Shown: in pieces, positions 1 to 8,503 of the stretch
How the letters are laid out: every line of letters starts with the position of its first letter
How positions within the stretch are numbered: position 1 is the first letter of the stretch
Origin: Candidatus Scalindua arabica
GTDB taxonomy: Bacteria > Planctomycetota > Brocadiia > Brocadiales > Scalinduaceae
Reading direction: 5' to 3'
DNA: 58,400 bases
NCBI GenBank assembly: GCA_018263435.1
Contig: JAANXD010000100.1
Span: forward strand, 1 to 58,400
Program-made: the position numbers and the translations under genes
The notes under the pieces: generated by a model
Told to the model about the DNA's origin: nothing
What the model saw: the letters and a program-made list of their open reading frames with translations, nothing else
Database searches by the model: none

Positions 1-2
1 CC

Positions 3-1571
3 AATGCATTGGGCGCCTATTACGACGTTCCGCATGTGGACTTGGATAATTACGACATTGATACAAACGTATTAAAACTGGTTTCCGAACGATTAGCCCG
101 TAAATATAAATTCCTGCCGCTCTTTAAGATAATTAATAACCTGACAATAGCCATCTCGAATCCCAGGAATCTATACGGTATCGATGAGATCAGGGACATC
201 CTGGGCTGTGATATAGGGATTACTGTTTCAACGGAATACCAGATACTCCAGTCCCTGGACAGGTTTTATGGAAGTACAGTAGAAGACCTGACTGATATTG
301 TGGACGAGATTGTACAGAATGAGTTTGAGGGGATTGACGATGAAGACGACATTGAAGTAGAGAAGGTCAAGGAGATAGACCTTGAAACAGTCTCAGAGGA
401 GATGCTGGAGAAGTCCCCTGTTGTAAAACTACTTAATACAATCGTTCATCGAGCTATCATAGAAGGTGTGAGCGATATCCATATTCAGCATGAAGCAGAT
501 TCAATGCTTGTCAGGTACCGATTAGATGGGGTCTTGTACCATGCCTCTACTCTGCCAAAAAAACTCCGTAATACCTTAATCTCCAGAATAAAGGTTATTT
601 CAGGAATGAATATTGCCGAGAGCAGGTTACCGCAGGATGGCCGGTTTAAAGTAAAAATAACGGATCGTGAATACGACTTCCGGGTTTCTACCATGCCGAC
701 TGTATTAGGAGAGTGTGTTATACAACCAACATCTAATAAAAGAACTGCTACTATGAAATTAAGCCAACTTGGCCTTTCAACCGGATCCCTTGAGACATAT
801 CAATCATTTATAGAAAAACCAAATGGTATTGTCCTTATTACAGGGCCTACCGGTAGTGGTAAGACTACAACACTGTACTCATCCCTGAACAGAATTAATT
901 CTCCTGATAAAAACATAATAACCGTGGAGGATCCTGTTGAATATCATTTGAACCTTATCCGCCAGACCCAGATCAACGTTAAGGCAGGTGTTACATTTGC
1001 CCAGGCAATAAGGAGTATACTTCGCCAGGACCCGGATGTAATTATGATAGGAGAGATGAGGGATCGTGAGACAGCAGAGATTGCCATTCAAGCCGCAATG
1101 ACAGGACACCTGGTTTTCAGTACACTTCATACCAACGATGCTCCCGGAGCAATCAGCCGCCTGATAGATATGGGTATAGAACCGTTTCTTATTGCATCTT
1201 CCGTGATAGGTATTGTTGCGCAAAGATTAGTAAGGGCAAATTGTAAACATTGTACAGAAACCTATATACCCGGTGAAAAACTATTAAATGGTATAGGATT
1301 GCAGGACAAAGCTGACATTACTTTTGCAAAAGGAAAAGGTTGTGATCATTGCAGGAAGACGGGATACAAGGGCCGAATCGGTCTTTACGAAATCCTTGTG
1401 GTAGATGATAAAGTGAGGGATTTAATAATAAAGCAGGAGGCTCCACACATTATTGCAAAGACAGCCAGAGAAACTCAGGGCTTTAAAACACTGGTAGATG
1501 ATGGTGTAGATAAAGTGGAAAAAGGATTAACCTCTGCAGAGGAAGTCCTTACAGTCGCATCTGCAGTATAG
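3..1571 (+). CDS. pilB: Type IV pilus assembly ATPase PilB (5' partial)
   Basis: This is the hexameric ATPase that powers pilus extension (GspE/PilB family), acting on the cytoplasmic face of the inner membrane. The frame is open to the window edge and the first visible residues (NALGAYYDVPHVDL) match the middle of the N-terminal MshEN domain, so the start lies upstream. Walker A GPTGSGKTTT is near residue 280 of the visible part. Walker B (DPDVIMIGEMRD), the His box (GHLVFSTLHTND) and a CxxC pair typical of PilB zinc sites (CKHC, CDHC) follow. After PTVLGE, where the family usually has V-x-R-I/L-L, this protein reads CVIQPTSNKR, so the usual arginine is missing. pilT and a pilU relic follow on the same strand, separated by repeats. 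Confidence 0.9.
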   Translation, partial: NALGAYYDVPHVDLDNYDIDTNVLKLVSERLARKYKFLPLFKIINNLTIAISNPRNLYGIDEIRDILGCDIGITVSTEYQILQSLDRFYGSTVEDLTDIVDEIVQNEFEGIDDEDDIEVEKVKEIDLETVSEEMLEKSPVVKLLNTIVHRAIIEGVSDIHIQHEADSMLVRYRLDGVLYHASTLPKKLRNTLISRIKVISGMNIAESRLPQDGRFKVKITDREYDFRVSTMPTVLGECVIQPTSNKRTATMKLSQLGLSTGSLETYQSFIEKPNGIVLITGPTGSGKTTTLYSSLNRINSPDKNIITVEDPVEYHLNLIRQTQINVKAGVTFAQAIRSILRQDPDVIMIGEMRDRETAEIAIQAAMTGHLVFSTLHTNDAPGAISRLIDMGIEPFLIASSVIGIVAQRLVRANCKHCTETYIPGEKLLNGIGLQDKADITFAKGKGCDHCRKTGYKGRIGLYEILVVDDKVRDLIIKQEAPHIIAKTARETQGFKTLVDDGVDKVEKGLTSAEEVLTVASAV

Positions 1572-1583
1572 CCGCCCGGCCGG

Positions 1584-1660
1584 AAAGTGTCTTAAGTGAA
1601 CTAAAGTTTGAAGTGAGCTAAAGTTGCGGTTAAAAACAAATCTCTTTTTAACTTGTTGTG
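1584..1660. repeat. Dispersed repeat family C, copy 1
   Basis: This segment just after the pilB stop contains the words 'gaactaaagtttgaagtg' and 'agctaaagtt'. They recur at 8820-9060, 16618-16752 and 32158-32276. It is non-coding. The remaining bases to about 1778 are AT-rich and show nothing recognisable. Confidence 0.6.
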
Positions 1661-1778
1661 TCACCAAAAAAACTTCCAGAAAAAAAGAAGATTTTATGGT
1701 GTAATAGTATAAATTCTATATAATAATCAGAATTAAATTTTAAATGTCCAAACAATATGATTTAGAAGAGCGGACATT

Positions 1779-1966
1779 TCAGTTTTGAGATTTGGAGTCT
1801 CCGCCCAGGCGGATCTGCCTCGGGCATGACTTACGAAAGTAAGGCAGCCTCACTCTCGCCCGCCCGCCTGACTGATTGTCGGGCAAGTGAGGATTCCAGG
1901 GTTCATAGCTGGAATCCCCGTGAAAGCGGGGTTGGCACTTGCGCTAAATGGCGTGACATTCCAGAT
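1779..1966. repeat. Dispersed repeat family A, copy 1
   Basis: About 120 bp (1779-1900) is nearly identical to 15104-15220. Both carry 'gagatttggagtctccgc', 'cttacgaaagtaag' and 'gactgattgtcgggcaagtg'. It is rich in short palindromes and is followed by the hairpin ccccg-tgaaag-cgggg near 1916-1931. An ORF that runs across it into pilT (1826-2056) is a chance frame. Shorter inverted copies lie at 21590-21715 and 54181-54250. Confidence 0.75.
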
Positions 1967-2042
1967 TTTATAAATTGGAATTTATTTGTAGTTTGTAATT
2001 CCAGATTTGTTATTTTTTACTCACAGCTAAATAGAGAGAACT

Positions 2043-3095
2043 ATGGATATTGGTAAAATTCTTGCCTTTGCAAGTGAAAAGGGTGCTTCTGATTTACACA
2101 TAAGCTCCGGCGAGCCACCAATTGTCAGGATTGATGGCGAAATCCAGAAGGTAGATATGCCTTCCCTCCCCGGAGATGAAGTTCATTCAATGCTCTATGA
2201 TATTCTCAATGATCAGCAGCGAAAGATTTTTGAGGAGAAAAAGGAGATAGACTTTGCACTGGACGTCAAGGGGATAGCCCGCTTCAGGGTAAATGCCTTC
2301 TACCAGTCCAGGGGGGAGGCGATAGTATTCAGGACGATTCCTACTAAGATAATGTCACTGGAAGAACTGGGCCTTCCCGCGTCACTTGCAGACCTGACCA
2401 AGAAAACCAAGGGGCTCGTTCTCGTAACAGGCCCCACTGGCTCCGGTAAGTCTACAACACTGGCAGCTATGATGGACTTTATAAATCAGAACGAAAAGGC
2501 TCATATTCTGACTATAGAAGACCCTATAGAATTTATTTATGAACCAAAGCTCAGCCTTATAAACCAGAGAGAATTGGGAACCAATACACATGGTTTTGCC
2601 AATGCACTGCGTTCTGCCCTGAGAGAAGACCCGGATGTTATTCTGGTTGGCGAAATGAGAGACCTGGAAACAATTTCTCTGGCTATGACGGCGGCAGAAA
2701 CCGGTCACCTTGTTTTCGGCACGTTACATACTTCAAGTGCTGCCAAAACCGTGGACAGGGTTATAGACGTGTTCCCCCCCGAACAGCAGAACCAGATAAG
2801 GACCATGTTCTCTGAATCTATTATAGCAGTCATTACCCAGAACCTGCTGAAAAGGAGTGATGGTAAAGGGCGGATAGCTGCTTTAGAAATAATGATCGGA
2901 ACACCTGCTGTAAGGAACCTGATAAGAGAAGGTAAGATTGCTCAGATACCCGGAATGATGCAGACCGGGAAGAAGTTTGGTATGCAGACAATGGATGCTA
3001 CTCTTGTAGAACTGTTACAACAGGGTGTTGTTTCTAAAGAGACAGTAACACCCTACCTGACCAATCCATCAGCCCTCTCTTCCTATGGTGCATAA
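2043..3095 (+). CDS. pilT: Twitching motility retraction ATPase PilT
   Basis: PilT drives pilus retraction. At 350 residues it has the normal family length. The N-terminal PAS-like domain begins MDIGKILAFASEKGASDLHI. Walker A GPTGSGKSTT is near residue 130, followed by the Asp box, Walker B (DPDVILVGEMRD) and the His box (GHLVFGTLHTSS). The C-terminal AIRNLI-like motif reads AVRNLIREGK. The ATG follows a weak purine stretch (agagagaact). It sits between pilB and a deleted pilU copy, so the locus once carried the usual pilB-pilT-pilU set and retains the two main motors. Confidence 0.95.
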   Translation: MDIGKILAFASEKGASDLHISSGEPPIVRIDGEIQKVDMPSLPGDEVHSMLYDILNDQQRKIFEEKKEIDFALDVKGIARFRVNAFYQSRGEAIVFRTIPTKIMSLEELGLPASLADLTKKTKGLVLVTGPTGSGKSTTLAAMMDFINQNEKAHILTIEDPIEFIYEPKLSLINQRELGTNTHGFANALRSALREDPDVILVGEMRDLETISLAMTAAETGHLVFGTLHTSSAAKTVDRVIDVFPPEQQNQIRTMFSESIIAVITQNLLKRSDGKGRIAALEIMIGTPAVRNLIREGKIAQIPGMMQTGKKFGMQTMDATLVELLQQGVVSKETVTPYLTNPSALSSYGA

Positions 3096-3294
3096 GCAGG
3101 CAAGAAGTTAGAGGCAAGAAGCATGAAGCGAGAGTTACGTGTTGCAGGTTGCGAGTTACGAGTTGCGGGTTGCGAGTTGGGATTTAAGAGGCAAGAAGCG
3201 AGAAGCAAGAGCCAGTAGTCAATGGTCATTCGTAAATCTTAACTCGTAACTTGTAACCCGAAACCTGTAACGTATTTTTGCGGTGAACTAATTT
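3096..3294. repeat. Low-complexity 'gagttgcgggttgcgag' repeat
   Basis: The gap between pilT and the pilU relic is filled by tandem variations of gttgcgagttacgagttg (3130-3180) and gaggcaagaagc. An inverted version (aactcgtaacttgtaaccc) lies at 3240-3275, so the unit can fold back on itself. No gene is seen. Confidence 0.6.
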
Positions 3295-3809
3295 ATGAAT
3301 ATAGAAGAGCTGTTAAAATTAATGGTAGAGAAAGCCGCCTCTGATATTTATATAACGGTTGACTCTGCACCTGCCTATCGTGTGGAAGGCAAGACGGAAC
3401 CAATACCCGAAGAGGCATTGAAACCGGAAGACACGAACAGATTTATCTGCTTCTATCGCTTAACCTCAAGAGTATTATTTCTCAGCGGCTTATCCCTACG
3501 GTAGACGACACGAGGGTTGCTGCCCTGGAGATACTATTGGACACTCCCAGGATAAAGGATCTCATCCTCAAAAAGGAGATTGATCTTTTGAAGGAAACAA
3601 TGAAAAAAGGCGAGCAGGAGGGTATGCAGACATTTGACCAGGCTATCTATAACTTTTATATGCAGGGAGAAATAAATTATGATACAGCAATAGCATATGC
3701 GGACAGCGCAAATGACTTACGTCTGAGAATTAAATTTGATACTCCCGGCCACGAAGGACAGGAAGAAGAGACAGAAAACAAATCTACTTTTAAAATCAGA
3801 GAACAATAG
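3295..3809 (+). pseudogene. pilU-like retraction ATPase with deleted core
   Basis: The first 50 codons (MNIEELLKLMVEKAASDIYI...) are the N-terminal domain of a PilT/PilU paralogue. Around 3440 the reading frame switches. The new frame encodes QIYLLLSLNLKSIISQRLIP and then a PilU-type C-terminus (LDTPRIKDLI, EGMQTFDQAIYNFY). The central ATPase core, including Walker A and Walker B, is absent. An internal deletion that also changed frame best explains this. The two halves are separately open (3295-3504 and 3537-3809), but neither could be a motor. Confidence 0.85.
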
Positions 3810-3814
3810 TTAAT

Positions 3815-3955
3815 TCTCAAGAAACAGAGGAAGAATGGCTCCCTTCCCCGGACAAAAAGCGCCGAGGACTTTAATCCCCTCCTTGCGAAGGAGGGGAAAT
3901 GGGGTGGTTAAAATTCCGCAAGTCTTCATCTGCTTATTGAGAGCAGAGGAACAAT
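3815..3955. repeat. MITE-like repeat family B, copy 1
   Basis: The core 'cccctccttgcgaaggaggg' followed by 'aaatggggtggtta' is the reverse complement of the core at 10165-10210 and 52859-52905. Imperfect outer arms (ctcaagaaacagaggaaga on the left, tcttcatctgcttattgag on the right) resemble the terminal inverted repeat of the 52818-52926 copy. Confidence 0.65.
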
Positions 3956-3960
3956 AAAAA

Positions 3961-5277
3961 ATGGAAAATAACATTGAAGAGAAAACACTTGAACTGGCCT
4001 TAAAAAATTCTGATTCAGCCGAGGTGATTTATGAAGAGGGTGAATCCAGGTCAATCAGTTTCGAGAACAATAAATTAAAATCTGTATACACCAAGTCAAT
4101 CAGAGGCATCGGCCTGCGCGTAATCAAGAATGGAAAAATCGGATTCTCCAGCACCACCGATTTCAGGAAGCTCGAACAGCTTGTTACAAATGCTATAGAA
4201 AGCGCTGAGTTCGGACAGGAAGCAAGGTTCGAGTTTCAGTCGAAAAACCAATATAAAGATATCAAGCTGTTTGATGAGAATGTAGTGGACTATCCTATCG
4301 AAAAAGGGATACAGATCGGAAAGGACAATATAGAAAAAGCCTTATCTGTAAATCCGGATTATGAATGCGGAGTAAGTATTGGAAAAGGCTCCTGTAAAAG
4401 CCGTCTGATCAACTCAAGCGGTTTAGACATAAGCAGTCGATCAACTTCTTTTGGATCAAGTATCGATATATTACTTGTTAAGGATAAAGGTTTATTGTGG
4501 ATCGGAGAGGGTGAGAGCTCTGTAAAAGTAGTTGACGATCTTGATAAACATACAACGAAGGCGCTTCGTGATCTGAAACTGGCAGAGAAAGAGGTCGAAA
4601 TATCTACAGCCGGCTATCCGATAGTTTTTACTTCCAAGGCTGTTGGAAATCTGTTATCAACATTTGAATCCGGATGTAATGGAAAACTGGTACAGAAGGG
4701 AGTCTCTCCGCTGACAGGTAAACTGGGGGAGAAAATGTTAGACGAAAGATTTAGTATGTACGATGATCCGACAATCGATTACGCAGATGGAAGCTATATC
4801 TGCGATGATGAAGGAGTCTCTGCCCGGAGGACTCCGCTTTTCGAGTCAGGTGTACTCAAGAATTATATATTTGACATGCAGACTGCAGGTATTATGAATA
4901 CCCAATCCACCGGTAACGGGACAAGAAGTTTTGCTTCCCAACCTTCTCCGGGAAACTCTAATGTAATAATCGAACCGGGAGATATGAAATTTGAAGATAT
5001 GATTAAAGACATGAAGAGAGGAATACTGGTAGACCAGGTCCTTGGCGGAGGCCAGAGCAACGTCCTTGCCGGAGAGTTTTCTGTAAATATTGATCTAGGA
5101 TATTTTGTAGAGAACGGGGAAATAGTCGGAAGGGTTAAAGACTGCATGGTTGCAGGAAACGTCTTTGATGCATTTAATAATATAATTGCCCTCGGTGACA
5201 AATCGGATTGGCATGGATCTCTGAAAGTTCCACCATTCTATTTCAAGTCTATAAACGTTGCAGGAAATAAAGGCTAA
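3961..5277 (+). CDS. pmbA: TldE/PmbA-type metalloprotease subunit
   Basis: This is a member of the TldD/PmbA (U62) family, in which TldD and TldE form a zinc protease complex that cleaves unfolded peptides and modified-peptide precursors. At 438 residues the length is typical of PmbA/TldE. The N-terminal EEGESRSISFENNKLKSV and the C-terminal segments GVLKNYIFDMQTA, PGNSNVIIEPGD and LGGGQSNVLAGEFSVNIDLG fit the family. I see no HExxxH motif, which agrees with TldE rather than the catalytic TldD. No TldD is in the window. A GAGG lies 12 bases before the ATG. Confidence 0.88.
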   Translation: MENNIEEKTLELALKNSDSAEVIYEEGESRSISFENNKLKSVYTKSIRGIGLRVIKNGKIGFSSTTDFRKLEQLVTNAIESAEFGQEARFEFQSKNQYKDIKLFDENVVDYPIEKGIQIGKDNIEKALSVNPDYECGVSIGKGSCKSRLINSSGLDISSRSTSFGSSIDILLVKDKGLLWIGEGESSVKVVDDLDKHTTKALRDLKLAEKEVEISTAGYPIVFTSKAVGNLLSTFESGCNGKLVQKGVSPLTGKLGEKMLDERFSMYDDPTIDYADGSYICDDEGVSARRTPLFESGVLKNYIFDMQTAGIMNTQSTGNGTRSFASQPSPGNSNVIIEPGDMKFEDMIKDMKRGILVDQVLGGGQSNVLAGEFSVNIDLGYFVENGEIVGRVKDCMVAGNVFDAFNNIIALGDKSDWHGSLKVPPFYFKSINVAGNKG

Positions 5278-5445
5278 CTGGAATTATAAATTCCAAATGA
5301 CAAATCACAAATAAATCACAATACCAAATGACCGAATGATCAAAATCAGTTTGTTTGGAATTTTGAATTTTTTTATTGGAATTTGTTTGTTATTTGGATT
5401 TTATTATTTGGTGCTTATTCTTTCCCTTCGTCTTTAACCTATAAT
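5278..5445. repeat. AT-rich 'ggaatttgtttgttatttgg' repeat
   Basis: The gap after pmbA contains variations of 'aaattccaaatgacaaatc' and 'tttggaattttgaattt' in both orientations. Related words occur at 1966-2010 and 15052-15103. No gene is apparent. Confidence 0.5.
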
Positions 5446-5482
5446 ATATTTTTTCTCTGCGCCTCTGCGTTAAGAGTTCTTT

Positions 5483-6229
5483 ATGGAAATCTGGCATATC
5501 CCTGTTGTATTCATCGTCGGCGTCATAGCCGGATTCGTCAACACTCTTGCAGGTGGCGGTTCACTGCTCAGCCTGCCGATACTCATCTTCCTTGGTTTGC
5601 CTACAGCAGTAGCAAACGGCACTAATCGTATTGCACTCATAGCTCAATGTATATTTGCAGTTGCCGGCTTTAAGAAAAATGGTGTCTCTAATTTTAAGTT
5701 AAGTCTCCTGTTGTCACTTCCTGCAATTGTAGGTGCCGTCTTAGGTTCACTAATTGCCATTGATATTTCCGACATCCTGTTCAAAAGAATTCTTGCCGTT
5801 GTCATGCTGCTTGTACTCGGCATTATCCTCTGGCACCCTCTTCAAAGTAGTGATGGTAACCCGAGCAGTTTAGGACGCAAGCATCTCATTACTACAATGA
5901 TAGCCTTCTTCTTTATCGGAGTCTATGGCGGGTTTATTCAGGTTGGTGTCGGTTTTATAATAATTGCCGCTCTAACCATGATTACAAGACTTAATCTTGT
6001 GGAGACAAACAGCCACAAGGTATTTATTGTGGGCGTCTATCTGGTCTTTTCATTAATTGTCTTTGCATTAAATGACAAAGTGCGTTGGGACATTGGATTA
6101 TGCCTGGCTGCCGGGATGGGACTTGGGGGGTGGATGGGGAGCCATTGGGCGGTTGCCAGGGGTGAACGCTGGATAAGATGGGCGATTACAATCTGTGTCG
6201 TAGCAATGGTAATAAAACTTTTTGTTTGA
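5483..6229 (+). CDS. Sulfite exporter TauE/SafE family permease (TSUP)
   Basis: This is a 248-residue polytopic membrane protein of the TSUP family, whose members move sulfite, sulfonates or other small anions. The N-terminal segment GVIAGFVNTLAGGGSLLSLP is the family signature, with the repeat-half counterpart at GVYGGFIQVGVGFIIIAALT. About seven or eight hydrophobic helices can be counted. The charged turn R-x-N-L-V-E-T-N-S-H-K in the second half is also typical. The substrate cannot be read from sequence. Neighbours on both sides are repeats, so it is probably transcribed alone. Confidence 0.88.
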   Translation: MEIWHIPVVFIVGVIAGFVNTLAGGGSLLSLPILIFLGLPTAVANGTNRIALIAQCIFAVAGFKKNGVSNFKLSLLLSLPAIVGAVLGSLIAIDISDILFKRILAVVMLLVLGIILWHPLQSSDGNPSSLGRKHLITTMIAFFFIGVYGGFIQVGVGFIIIAALTMITRLNLVETNSHKVFIVGVYLVFSLIVFALNDKVRWDIGLCLAAGMGLGGWMGSHWAVARGERWIRWAITICVVAMVIKLFV

Positions 6230-7073
6230 TTGTATAGAACAACGAGGGGCATTGGACGCGGATTAACGCTGATAAACGCTGAGGTTAAAGGCAAGAAAAT
6301 AGTCGCTGTCCTTATTTATGATACACCAAGTTAAGTCGCTATCGCGACAGAAATTTCACACTACCAAATTTATTTTAATTATTCTATACTTCTAACTTAT
6401 GGATTAAAACTCAATTCAATTCCCTTCCAAGAACTAAATGGCAGCACATTACTTTCACTATTGACGAACGCCTTTGGCCATTTTTCTGGCATAACAGATA
6501 CCTTATGAACAGGATACCTGCCATTGCCGCCAATATAATAAGGTTCATTTTGCCCTACAACTTATGCGATTTCGTTACTTCTTCAGCGATTCATTTGCAT
6601 TCATGTCTTAAAGTCACACCTGATGAGTCGTCCTCACCTTTTCTCTATCCGTTCACCACAGCAGCTTTGCGGCTTTTGCAGCGTAGAGCGGTTTGGCAAT
6701 CCCACCTGTATAGTGTTGCCGATACTTCGCAATGGGTAGCGCTTCCATTGGTGTATCATCTTTATTACGACATGTTAAAGAACTTCGTTCTTTAACTTCA
6801 CGGCACAAGCAGAGCTCGCAGAGAACGGAGAGAAAAAATGCAATAAGAAAGAAGATTTATCCTGTTATCCTGTCTAAAAAAAGCCTTTCTCTTTGTGTCT
6901 TAGTGGCTTCGTGTGAGGAATTGAGGATTGAAGATTTGGAAAGTAAAAGTTAGAATAATTAACACGACCATAAAAGGATTCACCGCGAAGACGCTAAGAG
7001 CACAAAGGAAAACAAAAATATAGGTAAAAAACGAAGAAAGAAATAAGAAACAAAAGAAAGAAGAAAAGGAAAG
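6230..7073. other. Non-coding gap with gene debris
   Basis: No intact gene is supported in these 840 bases. On the minus strand a frame at 6397-6561 has protein-like composition (IGGNGRYPVHKV, MPEKWPKAFVNS) and ends at a stop, but it begins after an in-frame stop, so it looks like the tail of a broken gene. A perfect hairpin, gttaaagaac-ttc-gttctttaac, lies near 6774-6796. From 6960 to 7070 there is a purine-rich 'cgcgaagacgctaagagc' repeat also seen at 7620-7760. Confidence 0.4.
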
Positions 7074-7631
7074 ATGAAAATGGAAAAAATGATTGGTAAG
7101 ACCAGACTCAATCTGATCCAGGGTGATATAACCCTGCAGGAAACTGATGCTATAGTCAACGCCGCAAATACCGGACTGCTGGGAGGTGGAGGTGTCGACG
7201 GCGCGATTCACCGCGCGGGAGGGCCAAAGATCCTCGAAGAGTGTAAGAAGATTCGTGCAAAACAGGGAAAATGCCCTACCGGTGAGGCAGTAATAACTAC
7301 AGGTGGAAATATGGCAACTGATTATGTAATACACACCCCGGGCCCTGTATGGAATGGTGGCAACCGCAATGAAGAACAGCTTCTTCGCAATTCTTATTAT
7401 AACTGCCTGAACCTGGCGAAGGAAAACGGTATTAAATCAATCTCATTTCCATCTATCAGCACCGGTGTCTACAGGTTTCCAATAGATAAAGCCGCGAGGA
7501 TTGCCCTTACAACTGTAAAAGAATTTATTCAGGAATATAGCTTTGAGGAGGTCCGATTTGTGCTGTTTAGTGAAAGAGACTTGAAGGTTTATGAAGAAGC
7601 GCTAAAAAAAACAAATCTTAACGCCGAGTAG
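7074..7631 (+). CDS. Macrodomain protein, O-acetyl-ADP-ribose deacetylase type
   Basis: This is a stand-alone macrodomain of the MacroD/YmdB class, which hydrolyses O-acetyl-ADP-ribose or removes ADP-ribose from proteins. The motifs are ordered as expected: IQGDIT, DAIVNAANTGLLGGGGVDGA (ADP-ribose and catalytic loop), HRAGG, and SISTGVYRFP (diphosphate loop). At 185 residues it is full length. Start codons at 7074 and 7083 are both possible; the upstream bases are a long purine run, so no distinct ribosome site can be chosen. It lies just upstream of a toxin-antitoxin remnant, but on the opposite strand. Confidence 0.92.
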   Translation: MKMEKMIGKTRLNLIQGDITLQETDAIVNAANTGLLGGGGVDGAIHRAGGPKILEECKKIRAKQGKCPTGEAVITTGGNMATDYVIHTPGPVWNGGNRNEEQLLRNSYYNCLNLAKENGIKSISFPSISTGVYRFPIDKAARIALTTVKEFIQEYSFEEVRFVLFSERDLKVYEEALKKTNLNAE

Positions 7632-7820
7632 GCAGAGAACACAGAGAAGAACAAAAATGTTGGTTAAAAGCAAAAGGCAGGTTTCACACAAAGGCGCGAA
7701 GAACACAAAGGAAAGATATAATGTAGGTAAAAGCAAGGAAAAAGAAGTAAAAAGAAATTAACCGTGGAGGCGCAAAAAAAAGATTGAGGATTTGGGATTT
7801 ACGATTTTAGAACCTATAAG

Positions 7821-8063
7821 TCATCGTAGGGTTTTTTCTACTAAATCAATAGGAAAGGTTTCATCTTCTCCCTTAAAACTATCAAGCATAGAAAGAAATT
7901 TGTGATTTCTACGTAAAAGCTCTACTTCAGAATTGAATTCATCTGTTGAACTTATAACAAAAGAATCTCCATCTTTTGTTGTTACAAGAATCGGTTCTTC
8001 TTTGGCCATATTTAAAAGTTCATTAATAGATGATTTCTTTGTCGATATATCTATTGTTTTCAT
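7821..8063 (-). CDS. Phd/YefM-like antitoxin
   Basis: An 80-residue protein with the beta-alpha start common to Phd/YefM antitoxins: KTIDISTKKSSINELLNMAK, then EPILVTTKDGDSFVISS. The C-terminal part is polar and would wrap the toxin. Its ATG overlaps the TGA of the upstream toxin frame (ATGA), so the order is toxin first, antitoxin second. The partner toxin frame is interrupted (next entry), which leaves the antitoxin as the only intact member. Confidence 0.75.
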   Translation of the reverse strand: MKTIDISTKKSSINELLNMAKEEPILVTTKDGDSFVISSTDEFNSEVELLRRNHKFLSMLDSFKGEDETFPIDLVEKTLR

Positions 8064-8365
8064 AAGATTATCTCCTCTCCCTCAATAATTATTTTTTCAT
8101 GATCTTTAATACCAATCGCAAGAATTCGTACTATTTCTTTAGTCTCGTCTATATCATAAAATATTCTATATGTATCAATTCTTAATTCCCAATCTGCCAG
8201 AGGATTTTCTCGTAGAAACTTCTTATTCCTGGTTTTTTCCTATGGTTTATAAGTAAGTTGGTCTTTTATACCATCAAGAATTTTATTTCTATCAAATCGT
8301 CGGAATGCTTCAAGATGTCTATATGCTGATTTACCAAATTTAATTGCATATGTTTTTGGCCCCAT
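8060..8365 (-). pseudogene. RelE/ParE-family toxin, in-frame amber stop
   Basis: Read from the ATG at 8365, the frame gives a typical RelE/ParE toxin: IKFGKSAYRHLEAF, KDQLTY, then after codon 42 KTRNKKFLRENPLADWELRI, TYRIFYDIDE and VRILAIGIKDHEKI. Codon 42 (8240-8242) is TAG. The rest of the frame stays open to TGA at 8060. The total, 101 residues if read through, is normal for the family. One substitution from a sense codon such as TTG or GAG would create the stop. Unless read through, the toxin is inactive. Confidence 0.85.
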
Positions 8366-8398
8366 AGTAACATATTATAAATCAAAGGCTTATAAGTT

Positions 8399-8497
8399 TT
8401 ATATTTGCCCTTTTTGTTTTCCCAAGCCTGGTTTTTTGCCGTGGTTTGCTTTTTTACTACGCCATTTCAGTTTTCGTCTCTTTCTGGTTTGTGCCAT
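8399..8497 (-). CDS. Small basic protein downstream of tatA (32 aa)
   Basis: A 32-codon frame begins with ATG seven bases after the tatA stop codon. The ribosome site AAAGGA overlaps the last tatA codons. The product begins MAQTRKRRKLKWRSKKANHG and ends KPGLGKQKGQI. Fifteen of its 32 residues are Lys, Arg or His, so it probably binds RNA or another polyanion, like very small ribosome-associated proteins. I do not recognise a named family with certainty. The spacing suggests co-transcription with tatA. Confidence 0.65.
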   Translation of the reverse strand: MAQTRKRRKLKWRSKKANHGKKPGLGKQKGQI

Positions 8498-8503
8498 AAT
8501 TTA

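Noticed and set aside
1826-2056. 76-residue ORF before pilT
   Set aside because: It runs through repeat family A and a hairpin and overlaps the pilT start in another frame.
6411-6548. 45-residue minus-strand ORF with a hydrophobic N-terminus (MNLIILAAMAGILF)
   Set aside because: It overlaps another protein-like frame in the same debris, has no strong ribosome site and no recognisable family.
6560-6800. Possible integron attC-like site around the gttaaag hairpin
   Set aside because: The core does not fit the attC GTTRRRY rule, and no integrase or cassette array is present.
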